DNA of 5,125 nucleotides from an uncultured Acidobacteriota bacterium (GTDB lineage Bacteria > Acidobacteriota > Blastocatellia > Pyrinomonadales > Pyrinomonadaceae). Location of the stretch: positions 1-5,125 of the forward strand of contig CAMLKY010000205.1 in NCBI GenBank assembly GCA_946480545.1, given 5' to 3'. This document shows positions 1 through 5,125 of this stretch, piece by piece (position 1 is the stretch's first letter; each line of letters opens with the position of its first letter). Both the position numbers and the translations under genes were made by a program. Below the pieces are notes generated by a model. That model made no database searches, was not told the origin of the DNA, and was given only the letters and a program-made list of their open reading frames with translations.

Positions 1-186
1 GATCTCATCGGTCTGGATGGGGTGGATGTCCGACCACGACAGAACGTGACGCTTCGAATCAAGCGTGTGGACGGTACGACAGAGGAGATACCGCTGATCC
101 TGCGTATCGACACGCCGATCGAGCTGGAATATTACAAGGGCGGCGGGATCCTGCCGTATGTGCTGCGACAGTTGATCGCCGGTTGA
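1..186 (+). CDS. acnA: Aconitate hydratase A, C-terminal end (partial, 5' end outside window)
   Basis: Reading frame 1 is open from the first base to a TGA at 184-186 and gives 61 residues. The tail contains [20 protein letters not shown] followed by LRQLIAG, which I recognise as the conserved C-terminus of AcnA-type aconitases (family consensus close to [19 protein letters not shown]). Just before it, the stretch with GLDGV, PRQNVTL and a [12 protein letters not shown] segment matches the end of the swivelling domain 4. Aconitase interconverts citrate and isocitrate in the TCA cycle through a [4Fe-4S] cluster in the cytoplasm. The cluster cysteines lie upstream, outside the window, so catalytic integrity cannot be judged. 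No convincing terminator follows the stop, so some read-through into the peptidase gene 113 bases downstream is possible. Confidence 0.9.
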   Translation, partial: DLIGLDGVDVRPRQNVTLRIKRVDGTTEEIPLILRIDTPIELEYYKGGGILPYVLRQLIAG

Positions 187-211
187 TTCGCCCGGTCGGG
201 ACAAAAAAACC

Positions 212-240
212 TTTCCAAGGCCGTCAAAACGTAGTAAATT
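212..240 (+). promoter_or_regulatory. Weak candidate sigma70-type promoter for the C25 peptidase gene
   Basis: In the 113-base gap between the aconitase stop and the peptidase start, TTTCCA (212-217) and TAAATT (235-240) are separated by 17 bases. Each hexamer matches four of six positions of the -35 (TTGACA) and -10 (TATAAT) consensus. The stretch is more AT-rich than the flanking coding DNA. Matches of this quality arise often by chance and promoter rules in this lineage are unknown to me, so this is only a candidate. It would leave a 5' leader of roughly 50 bases. Confidence 0.22.
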
Positions 241-283
241 AACGCACGCGCTAAAGTTTACCCGGCCCCATTAGGATTTAGTT

Positions 284-290
284 AGAGGAG
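284..290 (+). promoter_or_regulatory. Ribosome binding site of the C25 peptidase gene
   Basis: AGAGGAG is a near-complete Shine-Dalgarno sequence 9 bases before the ATG at 300. It fixes that ATG as the start. The nearby GTG at 295-297 is out of frame and meets TGA two codons later, so it is not a competing start. The ATG is followed directly by a well-formed signal peptide, which supports the same choice. Confidence 0.7.
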
Positions 291-299
291 TATTGTGTT

Positions 300-2930
300 A
301 TGAAGAGAGCTATTTCGCTGGCGCTAGCGGCAGTCTTATTATCGTCGTCTATCGTACCGGCCTTCGCGCAAAAGCGGCCGACCCCTAAATCGGACGGTGT
401 TTTGAGCGGAAGCCTGGATACCGGCAAGACGAAGAAGCCGCCTATCGCTCCCGCCGAGGCAACCCGTTACGCGGGATTTGCGGCATTTACGGACGGCTCG
501 GGCGTTTGGCTATCCTGGCAGATGGAAGCGGAGATAGGCAATATCGGCTTTTATGTCTATCGCGTCGAAAAGGATGGAGCTCGCCTGCTGTCCCCGGCAA
601 AAATGGTGCAGGGCGCGGCGACTCATGGTCGGGAAGTCCCCGCCTACGGAACCTCTTATAACTATTACGATGCGGAAGGCAACGGTAACTCGGCTTATTA
701 CGTTGAGGCGATAGGTCTCGACGGCATTCTGCGACCCACTGAGCGTATCTATCCGCAGTACGTCAGCAGCATCGAGTCACTGACGGGCCTTTCTTCAGGC
801 GAGCTTGCTGCCCGCGGCGAGACCAAGAATCCTCAAATCGAAGACAGCATCCTTTCGTTCACCAAGGAGATCGCGAGCGAGATCGAGGAGAACAGCGCGG
901 TTCCGGACCCGGATACGCATCGTACGGTGATCTCGACGCCTGGCGCAGTTCGAATCGGAGTCCGGACCGAAGGTTTGCATCGCGTAACGCGTCAGCAGCT
1001 AATGGACGGAGGATTCGATGTCGGAACGGATTCGTCGTTGTGGCAGCTCTACGTCGAAGGTGTCCAGCAAGCGATCCTAATCGGACCGAACGCGGATTAC
1101 ATTGAATTCTACGGAAAAGGGAACGACACGGTTGAGACGGACATCAGGACTTACTACCTGATCACCGGGCAGAGCGCGGGGAAAAGGATCGAATCGCGCG
1201 TCGCGCATCCGAATACAAGCACCGTCGTGACGCCCAGCTATCGACAGACGTTCGTCAAGAAAGAACGCACGACCTATCTGGACGACATCATCAACGGCGA
1301 GGGAGAGAACTACTACGGCAGGGCGATCGGCGCTTCGGCGCCTACGTCGTTGGACGTGACCCTTACAGGCGTCGATTTTGCGATCCCGACAGCGACGGTT
1401 CATCTAAAGTTTCAGGGATATTCGCTGACGGCCCACGCGGTCTCAGTGACGCTGAATGATCAGCTCATTGCCAATGTGCCGGGCGGATTCGGTGAGATCT
1501 CTTTCTCGGGTGACATCCCGATTCAGACGTCTTTACTGCATGAAGGCGTAAACACGTTCAAGTTTCAATCAATAGCCGTCGGTACGGATTTTAACTATTT
1601 CGATACATTGAGCATCGACTTCGGCCGAAAGTTCGTTGCACAGGCGAACCAGTTGTCGTTCTACACGCAGAACTACCGGATCGCGAAGCTTAGCGGTTTC
1701 ACTTCGCCGAACGTTCGCGTGTTCGACATGACGCACGAGGGAAATCCCGTGCTGATGTCTAACCTGCAGTTCGTGCAGGATGGCTCGACCTTCGGTGTAA
1801 ACATGCCTGCTGCCCGCGGCCGTTCGTTCTACGCCGTCGAGGACTCGGCTATTCTGGCGCCGCACTCGGTTACGGCGAACAATCCAGAGCTTGTAGGCTC
1901 GGCGACGAACGCTGCGGATCTCGTCATCATTGCCTACAAGGATTTCCTCGCAGAGGCGCAGACGTGGGCGAATTACCGGATGGCGCAGGGCATTCCCACA
2001 AAGCTCGTCGAGGTCAGTGAGATCTATGACGAGTTCAATTACGGGGCGTTGAGCTCCGATTCGATCAAGAGCTTCCTGCAGGCTACGCAGGGCTGGGTAA
2101 ATGCACCCGAGTACGTGCTTTTGATCGGCGACGGATCGTGGGACTCGCGGAATTACGAGGGTCTCGGCAACTTCAATCACATCCCCCCGAAGTTCGTGCC
2201 GACCCTTTATATCGACACCGCCAGCGACGATGCCCTGGCTGATTTCAATGGCGACGGCCTTGCCGAGCTCGCCGTCGGAAGGATCGCTGTCCGAACAGCG
2301 GCGCAGGTGACGACGAACTACAATAAGATGGTGCTGTGGGAAAGCCTGCCCGGAAACTGGCAGGATCGCGGTGCGGTGTTCGCGTTCGATCACAACAACG
2401 GCTATCCGTTCTCACAGATGAGCACGAACTTGCGAAATCAGATCCCGATGATCGCTTCGACGATGGTCTATCGCGGTGAGCCGAACGCAAATGCGAATCT
2501 GCTGGCGGCTCTCGGTGCAGGTCCGTATATCGCGAACTACGCCGGTCATGGTACGCCCGGATCATGGGGTGGAGCTCCGATATTCTTTAGCGCTTCGAGC
2601 GTGCCGAACGTCCCGGTGTCGAATCCTTCGATTTACACAATGCTCACGTGTCTGACGGGCTACTTCCAGTGGCTCTACAACCCGAGCATGGCTGAGGTTC
2701 TTATGAACACGCCCAACAAGGGGGCCGTCGCAGCCTGGGCGTCGACAGGATTGACCTTCCCTGATACGCAGGAGTTGATGGCCACCCGTTTCTTCCAGAA
2801 GATCGGCGAGAGCACGACGAACACTCGTATAGGCGACCTCGTCAAGGATGCCAAGTCGGTGATTCCCGGCGGCGGCGATGTCCGGCTGTCGTGGGTCCTG
2901 CTCGGTGATCCGATGCTTCGGGTCAAGTAG
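300..2930 (+). CDS. Secreted gingipain-like cysteine peptidase, family C25
   Basis: This 876-residue exported protein has a Sec signal peptide at residues 1-23 (KR, hydrophobic core, cleavage expected after AFA), then a Lys/Pro-rich linker to about 54. Residues ~56-145 look like a fibronectin-III-like domain (VWLSWQMEAEIGNIGFYVYR). Residues ~212-300 resemble the region that commonly precedes C25 catalytic domains (VRIGVRTEGLHRVT, YIEFYGKGNDT, DIRTYYLITG). Residues ~330-470 look beta-rich and unassigned. The caspase-like C25 domain spans ~540-874: LIGDGSWD at 608-615, an acidic DFNGDG segment at 648-653 followed by AVGR, His750 in NYAGHG and Cys784 in TMLTCLTGYF. In gingipain RgpB the dyad is His211/Cys244; the spacing here is 34 residues against 33, so the dyad appears intact. 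The protein ends at LLGDPMLRVK, right after the catalytic fold, with no visible type IX sorting domain, PEP-CTERM or membrane anchor. Substrate is unknown; Arg/Lys specificity cannot be read from sequence alone. The gene is probably monocistronic. Confidence 0.88.
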   Translation: MKRAISLALAAVLLSSSIVPAFAQKRPTPKSDGVLSGSLDTGKTKKPPIAPAEATRYAGFAAFTDGSGVWLSWQMEAEIGNIGFYVYRVEKDGARLLSPAKMVQGAATHGREVPAYGTSYNYYDAEGNGNSAYYVEAIGLDGILRPTERIYPQYVSSIESLTGLSSGELAARGETKNPQIEDSILSFTKEIASEIEENSAVPDPDTHRTVISTPGAVRIGVRTEGLHRVTRQQLMDGGFDVGTDSSLWQLYVEGVQQAILIGPNADYIEFYGKGNDTVETDIRTYYLITGQSAGKRIESRVAHPNTSTVVTPSYRQTFVKKERTTYLDDIINGEGENYYGRAIGASAPTSLDVTLTGVDFAIPTATVHLKFQGYSLTAHAVSVTLNDQLIANVPGGFGEISFSGDIPIQTSLLHEGVNTFKFQSIAVGTDFNYFDTLSIDFGRKFVAQANQLSFYTQNYRIAKLSGFTSPNVRVFDMTHEGNPVLMSNLQFVQDGSTFGVNMPAARGRSFYAVEDSAILAPHSVTANNPELVGSATNAADLVIIAYKDFLAEAQTWANYRMAQGIPTKLVEVSEIYDEFNYGALSSDSIKSFLQATQGWVNAPEYVLLIGDGSWDSRNYEGLGNFNHIPPKFVPTLYIDTASDDALADFNGDGLAELAVGRIAVRTAAQVTTNYNKMVLWESLPGNWQDRGAVFAFDHNNGYPFSQMSTNLRNQIPMIASTMVYRGEPNANANLLAALGAGPYIANYAGHGTPGSWGGAPIFFSASSVPNVPVSNPSIYTMLTCLTGYFQWLYNPSMAEVLMNTPNKGAVAAWASTGLTFPDTQELMATRFFQKIGESTTNTRIGDLVKDAKSVIPGGGDVRLSWVLLGDPMLRVK

Positions 2931-2933
2931 ATA

Positions 2934-2965
2934 AAAAAGGCGTGCCGAAAACGGCACGCCTTTTT
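2934..2965. terminator. Bidirectional intrinsic terminator between convergent transcription units
   Basis: A perfect 9-bp GC-rich stem (GGCGTGCCG at 2939-2947 with CGGCACGCC at 2952-2960) closes an AAAA loop. It is flanked by A tracts on the left and TTTTT on the right, which extend the pairing to about 14 bp. Read on +, it lies 3 bases after the peptidase stop and ends in a U tract. Read on -, it lies 4 bases after the tRNA CCA end and also ends in a U tract. It should therefore stop transcription from both directions. Confidence 0.92.
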
Positions 2966-2969
2966 AATT

Positions 2970-3045
2970 TGGTACTCGCGGCAGGAGTCGAACCTGCGAC
3001 TTCTTCCTCCGGAGGGAAGCGCTCTATCCACTGAGCTACGCGAGC
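2970..3045 (-). tRNA. tRNA-Arg (anticodon CCG), CCA encoded
   Basis: The minus strand folds into a complete 76-nt cloverleaf. The acceptor arm is GCTCGCG with CGCGAGT (six Watson-Crick pairs and a G-U first pair). The D arm is GCTC/GAGC with an 8-nt loop AGTGGATA, and the anticodon stem is CTTCC/GGAAG. The loop CTCCGGA places anticodon CCG at + positions 3010-3012. A 5-nt variable loop, a T arm GCAGG/CCTGC with loop TTCGACT, discriminator A and an encoded CCA (2970-2972) complete it. It decodes CGG arginine codons. It lies 18 nt downstream of the cyclophilin lipoprotein stop, on the same strand, and directly before the terminator, so it may be processed from the operon transcript, made from its own promoter, or both. 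Confidence 0.96.
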
Positions 3046-3054
3046 GGACAAAAC

Positions 3055-3060
3055 ATAATA
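3055..3060 (-). promoter_or_regulatory. Possible -10 element for the tRNA-Arg gene
   Basis: The minus strand of the 18-nt gap between the lipoprotein gene and the tRNA contains TATTAT, one mismatch from TATAAT, 9 bases before the first tRNA nucleotide. That distance suits a start just upstream of the mature 5' end. No good -35 hexamer lies 16-18 bases further upstream (a TTGAAT exists, but only 11 bases away), so an independent tRNA promoter is only a weak possibility. Confidence 0.2.
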
Positions 3061-3063
3061 GCA

Positions 3064-3702
3064 CTATCGTGATTCAATTCGAATCGTCTTGATCCGTACC
3101 GGCTCAACCGGTTTCTCTCCGTCCTTCGGCACACCCGAAATCGTCATTACGTTGTTCATTCCCTCGATCACCTTTCCAAACACAGTGTACTTTTGATCGA
3201 ACTGAGGCTCGCGCTTTAGCATTACGAAAAATTGCGAGTTGGCCGAATTAACATCATTCCCGAGCCGCGCGGCCCCGACAATTCCGGTCGCGTAAGGAAT
3301 GTCCGAGAACTCTGCCGGGACATTGGGCTTGTTTGAGCTGCCTTCACGCCCGGTCGTCGAGGGTGCCGCACCCGGCTTTGTATTCGAGTCGCCCGCCTGG
3401 ATGACAGTTTGATTGATCCTGTGAAACGCGATCCCGTCGTAATAGCCTTCACGAGCCAGCTCTTTGAACCTTGCGACCGCTTTCGGAGCAATGTTTGAAT
3501 AGAGCTCCATCTTGAAAGAGCCGTACGCGGGAGTTTCCATCTCAATCACGGCGATCTCGTTATCCGCGACCGGAGCAACGCCCTTCTTCACTTCGGCGTT
3601 TTGGTTGCCGTCACGAGACGCATTCGAACGCGCGGTGTTCGAGCTGTTCTGACACGACAGGGAAAAAAGCAATACGGCTAGTAGAAAGGGGATAAGTTTC
3701 AT
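3064..3702 (-). CDS. Cyclophilin-type peptidyl-prolyl cis-trans isomerase, predicted lipoprotein
   Basis: The 212-residue protein begins with a short lipoprotein signal (MKLIPFLLAVLLFSLSC). Cys17 is preceded by F-S-L-S, which fits a permissive lipobox, though Ser at -3 is not the classic Leu. A low-complexity Asn/Ser-rich linker (~18-47) leads to a cyclophilin domain at ~50-210. Visible hallmarks are AFHR with the catalytic-type Arg95, IQAGD at 101-105, NSQFFV at 155-160 and VFGKV at 174-178. Cyclophilins accelerate proline isomerisation during protein folding; the lipidated form should act in the periplasm at a membrane. Compared with the common FHRVIPGFMIQGGD motif, this one reads FHRINQTVIQAGD, one residue shorter and lacking the usual Phe, so activity may be altered. 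The ATG lies 7 nt after the dtd stop with only a weak AGAG upstream, so translation probably depends on the preceding gene. Family assignment is firm; lipidation is likely. Confidence 0.92.
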   Translation of the reverse strand: MKLIPFLLAVLLFSLSCQNSSNTARSNASRDGNQNAEVKKGVAPVADNEIAVIEMETPAYGSFKMELYSNIAPKAVARFKELAREGYYDGIAFHRINQTVIQAGDSNTKPGAAPSTTGREGSSNKPNVPAEFSDIPYATGIVGAARLGNDVNSANSQFFVMLKREPQFDQKYTVFGKVIEGMNNVMTISGVPKDGEKPVEPVRIKTIRIESR

Positions 3703-3709
3703 GGCTCTT

Positions 3710-4150
3710 TTATTGGCTATCGAGAATTATCGTCACCGGCCCGTCATTTACGAGTTCGACATCCATCATCGCCTGGAAACGGCCGGTCTGAACATCGGGG
3801 ACGATCTTGCGTGCTTCTGAGACAAAGAATTCGTAGAGTCGACTTGCGTCGTCCGGTTGGGCGGCTCCAAGGTATGAAGGCCGCCGACCCTTTCGCGTAT
3901 CTGCGAAGAGGGTGAACTGTGAGACAACAAGCAGGCCGCCCTGGATGTCGAGGAGCGACCGGTTCATTTTCCCATCGTCATCGTCGAAGATCCGAAGGTT
4001 GATTATCTTGTCCGCGAGATACGTCGCTTCCTTTTCGGAATCATCCGTCCCGACACCGAGCAGTACCAAAATGCCGGCTCCGATCTCGCCCGTAAGCTCG
4101 CCCGCGACGGTCACCTTTGCACGCTTCACGCGCTGGAGGACCGCCCGCAT
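3710..4150 (-). CDS. dtd: D-aminoacyl-tRNA deacylase
   Basis: The 146-residue protein has the full length of the DTD family. It carries both signature motifs: SQFTL at 77-81 within a stretch continuing [12 protein letters not shown], and the Gly-cisPro motif in NDGPVT at 135-140, which in known structures reaches across the dimer into the partner's active site. The N-terminus [15 protein letters not shown] is also typical. The enzyme hydrolyses the ester between a D-amino acid and tRNA (and glycine mischarged to tRNA-Ala), freeing tRNA for correct charging in the cytoplasm. Its ATG overlaps the stop of the upstream cyclophilin by one base (TAATG), so translation is probably coupled. A modest GAAGAG lies just upstream. 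Nothing is missing or odd in the sequence. Confidence 0.97.
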   Translation of the reverse strand: MRAVLQRVKRAKVTVAGELTGEIGAGILVLLGVGTDDSEKEATYLADKIINLRIFDDDDGKMNRSLLDIQGGLLVVSQFTLFADTRKGRRPSYLGAAQPDDASRLYEFFVSEARKIVPDVQTGRFQAMMDVELVNDGPVTIILDSQ

Positions 4151-4635
4151 TACTCTTCGATGTAGACGCGGTTCATGACCACCGGTTCGACCGGTTTGTC
4201 CTTGTGGTTGGTCTCGGTCTCCGCGATCGCATCCACGACGTCCTGACCTTCTGTAACACGACCGAACTTGGCATATGCCGGCGGCAGAGGATAATCGACG
4301 TGCATGATGAAGAACTGCGAACCGTTCGTATTGGGACCCGAGTTCGCCATCGCGACGGTGCCTTTTTCGTAGACTCCTCCGTAGAGATCTGAGCTGCGAT
4401 CGATCTCGTCATCGAACTTGCCGCCCCACGCCGATTCGCCACCGTAGCCTTCACCGAGCGGGTCGCCGCCCTGGATCATGAAGTTGCGGATCACGCGATG
4501 GAATATCACACCATCGAAGTAGTTGCGTTCCGCCAGCAGGCGAAAGTTTTCGGTCGTCTTCGGTGCGTCTTCTTCGAGAAGCTCGAATTTGATCGTGCCC
4601 TTATTCGTCTCTATAACCGCTGTTCTATTAGCCAC
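4150..4635 (-). CDS. ppiB: Cytoplasmic cyclophilin-type peptidyl-prolyl cis-trans isomerase (PpiB-like)
   Basis: This is a 161-residue single-domain cyclophilin with no signal peptide or membrane segment, so it is predicted cytoplasmic. Key motifs are [17 protein letters not shown] (43-59), with Arg47, Phe52 and Gln55 matching the catalytic set Arg55/Phe60/Gln63 of human cyclophilin A, then [15 protein letters not shown] (96-110) and KFGRV (123-127). The Trp of human CypA (121) is not conserved, as in many bacterial members. It should catalyse cis-trans isomerisation of X-Pro bonds. The start is GTG at 4633-4635, directly abutting the TAA of the upstream phosphatase gene with no gap. A GAGGAC Shine-Dalgarno sits 10 bases before it, inside the phosphatase coding region. 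The end overlaps the dtd start by one base. It is distantly related to the cyclophilin lipoprotein two genes downstream. Confidence 0.95.
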   Translation of the reverse strand: MANRTAVIETNKGTIKFELLEEDAPKTTENFRLLAERNYFDGVIFHRVIRNFMIQGGDPLGEGYGGESAWGGKFDDEIDRSSDLYGGVYEKGTVAMANSGPNTNGSQFFIMHVDYPLPPAYAKFGRVTEGQDVVDAIAETETNHKDKPVEPVVMNRVYIEE

Positions 4636-5125
4636 TTAAAATTTGTCCTCGTTTAAGATAAATCTCTCGATAGCGACGGCAACGCCGCCCTCATCATTAC
4701 TAACAGTTGTATAAAATTCACCACGTTCTAGCAAACCGGGGTCGGCGTTTCCCATCACCACTCCGGTGCCGGCGTACTCGAGCATCTCGATGTCGTTGAA
4801 GTTGTCGCCGATCGCCATTACGTCCTCACGTTTCAGGCCGTTGAGAATTGCGAGCTTCTCGACACCGCGGCCTTTCGAGGCGTCGGCAGGCAGGATATCG
4901 ATCAGCGTAAAGTCTTTTCGCGAGTAGATGGTCGGGAGGACCGTCACTGTGTCACCGAGCTCGGCTTCGAGGACGGCGATCATCTCTTCCATGCGAAGAC
5001 ATGTGCCGGAGAATGAAATGTGAATGACGTCGTGATCCGGCAAGACGTCATTCAGATCCTCGACGTGCATAACGGCTTCGTGCGCCTCGTCGCCGTGGAG
5101 GGTCTCGGACCAGCGGATGTAGCGC
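4636..5125 (-). CDS. Cof-type HAD-IIB family phosphatase (partial, N-terminus outside window)
   Basis: The frame stays open from the TAA at 4636-4638 to the right edge of the window, giving 162 visible residues. The ATG at 5070 is internal: the 18 codons before it (RYIRWSETLHGDEAHEAV) are open and coding-like. Visible HAD motifs are the motif III lysine in ADASKGRGVEKL (codon 4873-4875) and motif IV GDNFNDIEML, whose first Asp (codon 4804-4806) and following ND normally bind Mg2+. VVMGNADPGL and NDEGGVAVAIERFI also match the Cof/IIB C-terminus. The N-terminal DxD nucleophile motif and most of the cap domain lie outside the window; a full member is about 270 residues. Such enzymes dephosphorylate small phosphorylated metabolites, often sugar phosphates or flavin precursors. 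The substrate cannot be told from this part. It is the most upstream visible gene of the cluster. Confidence 0.92.
   Translation of the reverse strand, partial: RYIRWSETLHGDEAHEAVMHVEDLNDVLPDHDVIHISFSGTCLRMEEMIAVLEAELGDTVTVLPTIYSRKDFTLIDILPADASKGRGVEKLAILNGLKREDVMAIGDNFNDIEMLEYAGTGVVMGNADPGLLERGEFYTTVSNDEGGVAVAIERFILNEDKF
4646..4650 (-). promoter_or_regulatory. Ribosome binding site for the GTG start of the cyclophilin gene
   Basis: On the minus strand GAGGA lies 10 bases before the GTG at 4635. It is embedded in the last codons of the HAD phosphatase gene. It decides in favour of the GTG, since no in-frame ATG lies near the expected N-terminus and [13 protein letters not shown] aligns with the usual cyclophilin beginning. 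Confidence 0.6.

Noticed and set aside
191..210. CCCGGTCGGG followed by an A run, as a possible aconitase terminator
   Set aside because: The stem is only 3-4 bp with a 2-4 nt loop, and the run after it is A rather than T on the + strand. It does not form a credible terminator for acnA.
1569..2393. Long open frame on the minus strand (274 codons) inside the C25 peptidase gene
   Set aside because: Its translation is rich in Arg/His/Val with no recognisable domain or signal, and it lies wholly antisense to a well-supported coding region. It is explained by codon bias on the + strand.
300..2930. A defence or caspase-type toxin role for the C25 protein
   Set aside because: The protein has a clear Sec signal peptide and Fn3-like domain, no sensor or effector partner is adjacent, and neighbours are housekeeping genes. 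An exported gingipain-like peptidase explains it better.
2675..3064. Minus-strand open frame running through the tRNA and terminator
   Set aside because: It covers the tRNA-Arg cloverleaf, the terminator hairpin and the 3' end of the peptidase gene. None of its translation resembles a protein family.
4181..4195. Palindrome-like ACCGGTTCGACCGGT, with a similar copy ACCGGCTCAACCGGT at 3098-3112, as a repeated operator or repeat element
   Set aside because: Both copies encode the same PVEPV segment near the C-terminus of the two cyclophilins. The similarity is explained by protein homology and codon choice.
3912..4392. Two + strand open frames opposite dtd and ppiB (3912-4178 and 4117-4392)
   Set aside because: Both are antisense to clearly recognised genes, low in complexity (Ser/Arg-rich or Arg/Val/Asp-rich), and without ribosome binding sites or family motifs.
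4636..5070. The ATG at 5070 as the true start of a 144-residue protein
   Set aside because: The frame is open to the window edge with coding-like residues upstream, and the family requires an N-terminal DxD motif and cap domain. The methionine is internal to a gene cut by the window.

Overview
The window looks like chromosomal DNA of a moderately GC-rich Gram-negative bacterium. A secreted gingipain-like (C25) peptidase with an N-terminal fibronectin-III-like domain, a cyclophilin lipoprotein and a standard AcnA-type aconitase would fit an Acidobacteriota member (Blastocatellia / Pyrinomonadaceae-like). That assignment is inferred from gene content and architecture only; no phylogenetic marker was compared.

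Layout. On the + strand, 1-186 is the C-terminal end of aconitate hydratase A. After a 113-base gap holding a weak candidate promoter and a clear ribosome binding site comes one large gene (300-2930) for an 876-residue exported C25-family cysteine peptidase with an intact His/Cys dyad. A strong GC-rich hairpin flanked by A and T tracts (2934-2965) follows and should terminate transcription from both sides.

On the - strand, reading right to left, a compact cluster converges on that terminator. It consists of a Cof-type HAD phosphatase (5' end outside the window), a cytoplasmic cyclophilin (PpiB-like, GTG start), D-aminoacyl-tRNA deacylase (dtd), a cyclophilin lipoprotein, and a tRNA-Arg with anticodon CCG and an encoded CCA. 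The protein genes abut or overlap (0 nt, a 1-nt TAATG overlap, then 7 nt), so they are very probably one operon. The tRNA starts 18 nt after the last stop codon and may be processed from the same transcript.

Functionally the - strand cluster is housekeeping: proline isomerisation in the cytoplasm and probably at a membrane, removal of D-amino acids from mischarged tRNA, a small-molecule phosphatase, and an arginine tRNA. The C25 peptidase is the accessory element and the most distinctive gene. I see no defence system, mobile element, CRISPR array or clearly new system here; the findings are modest in scale.
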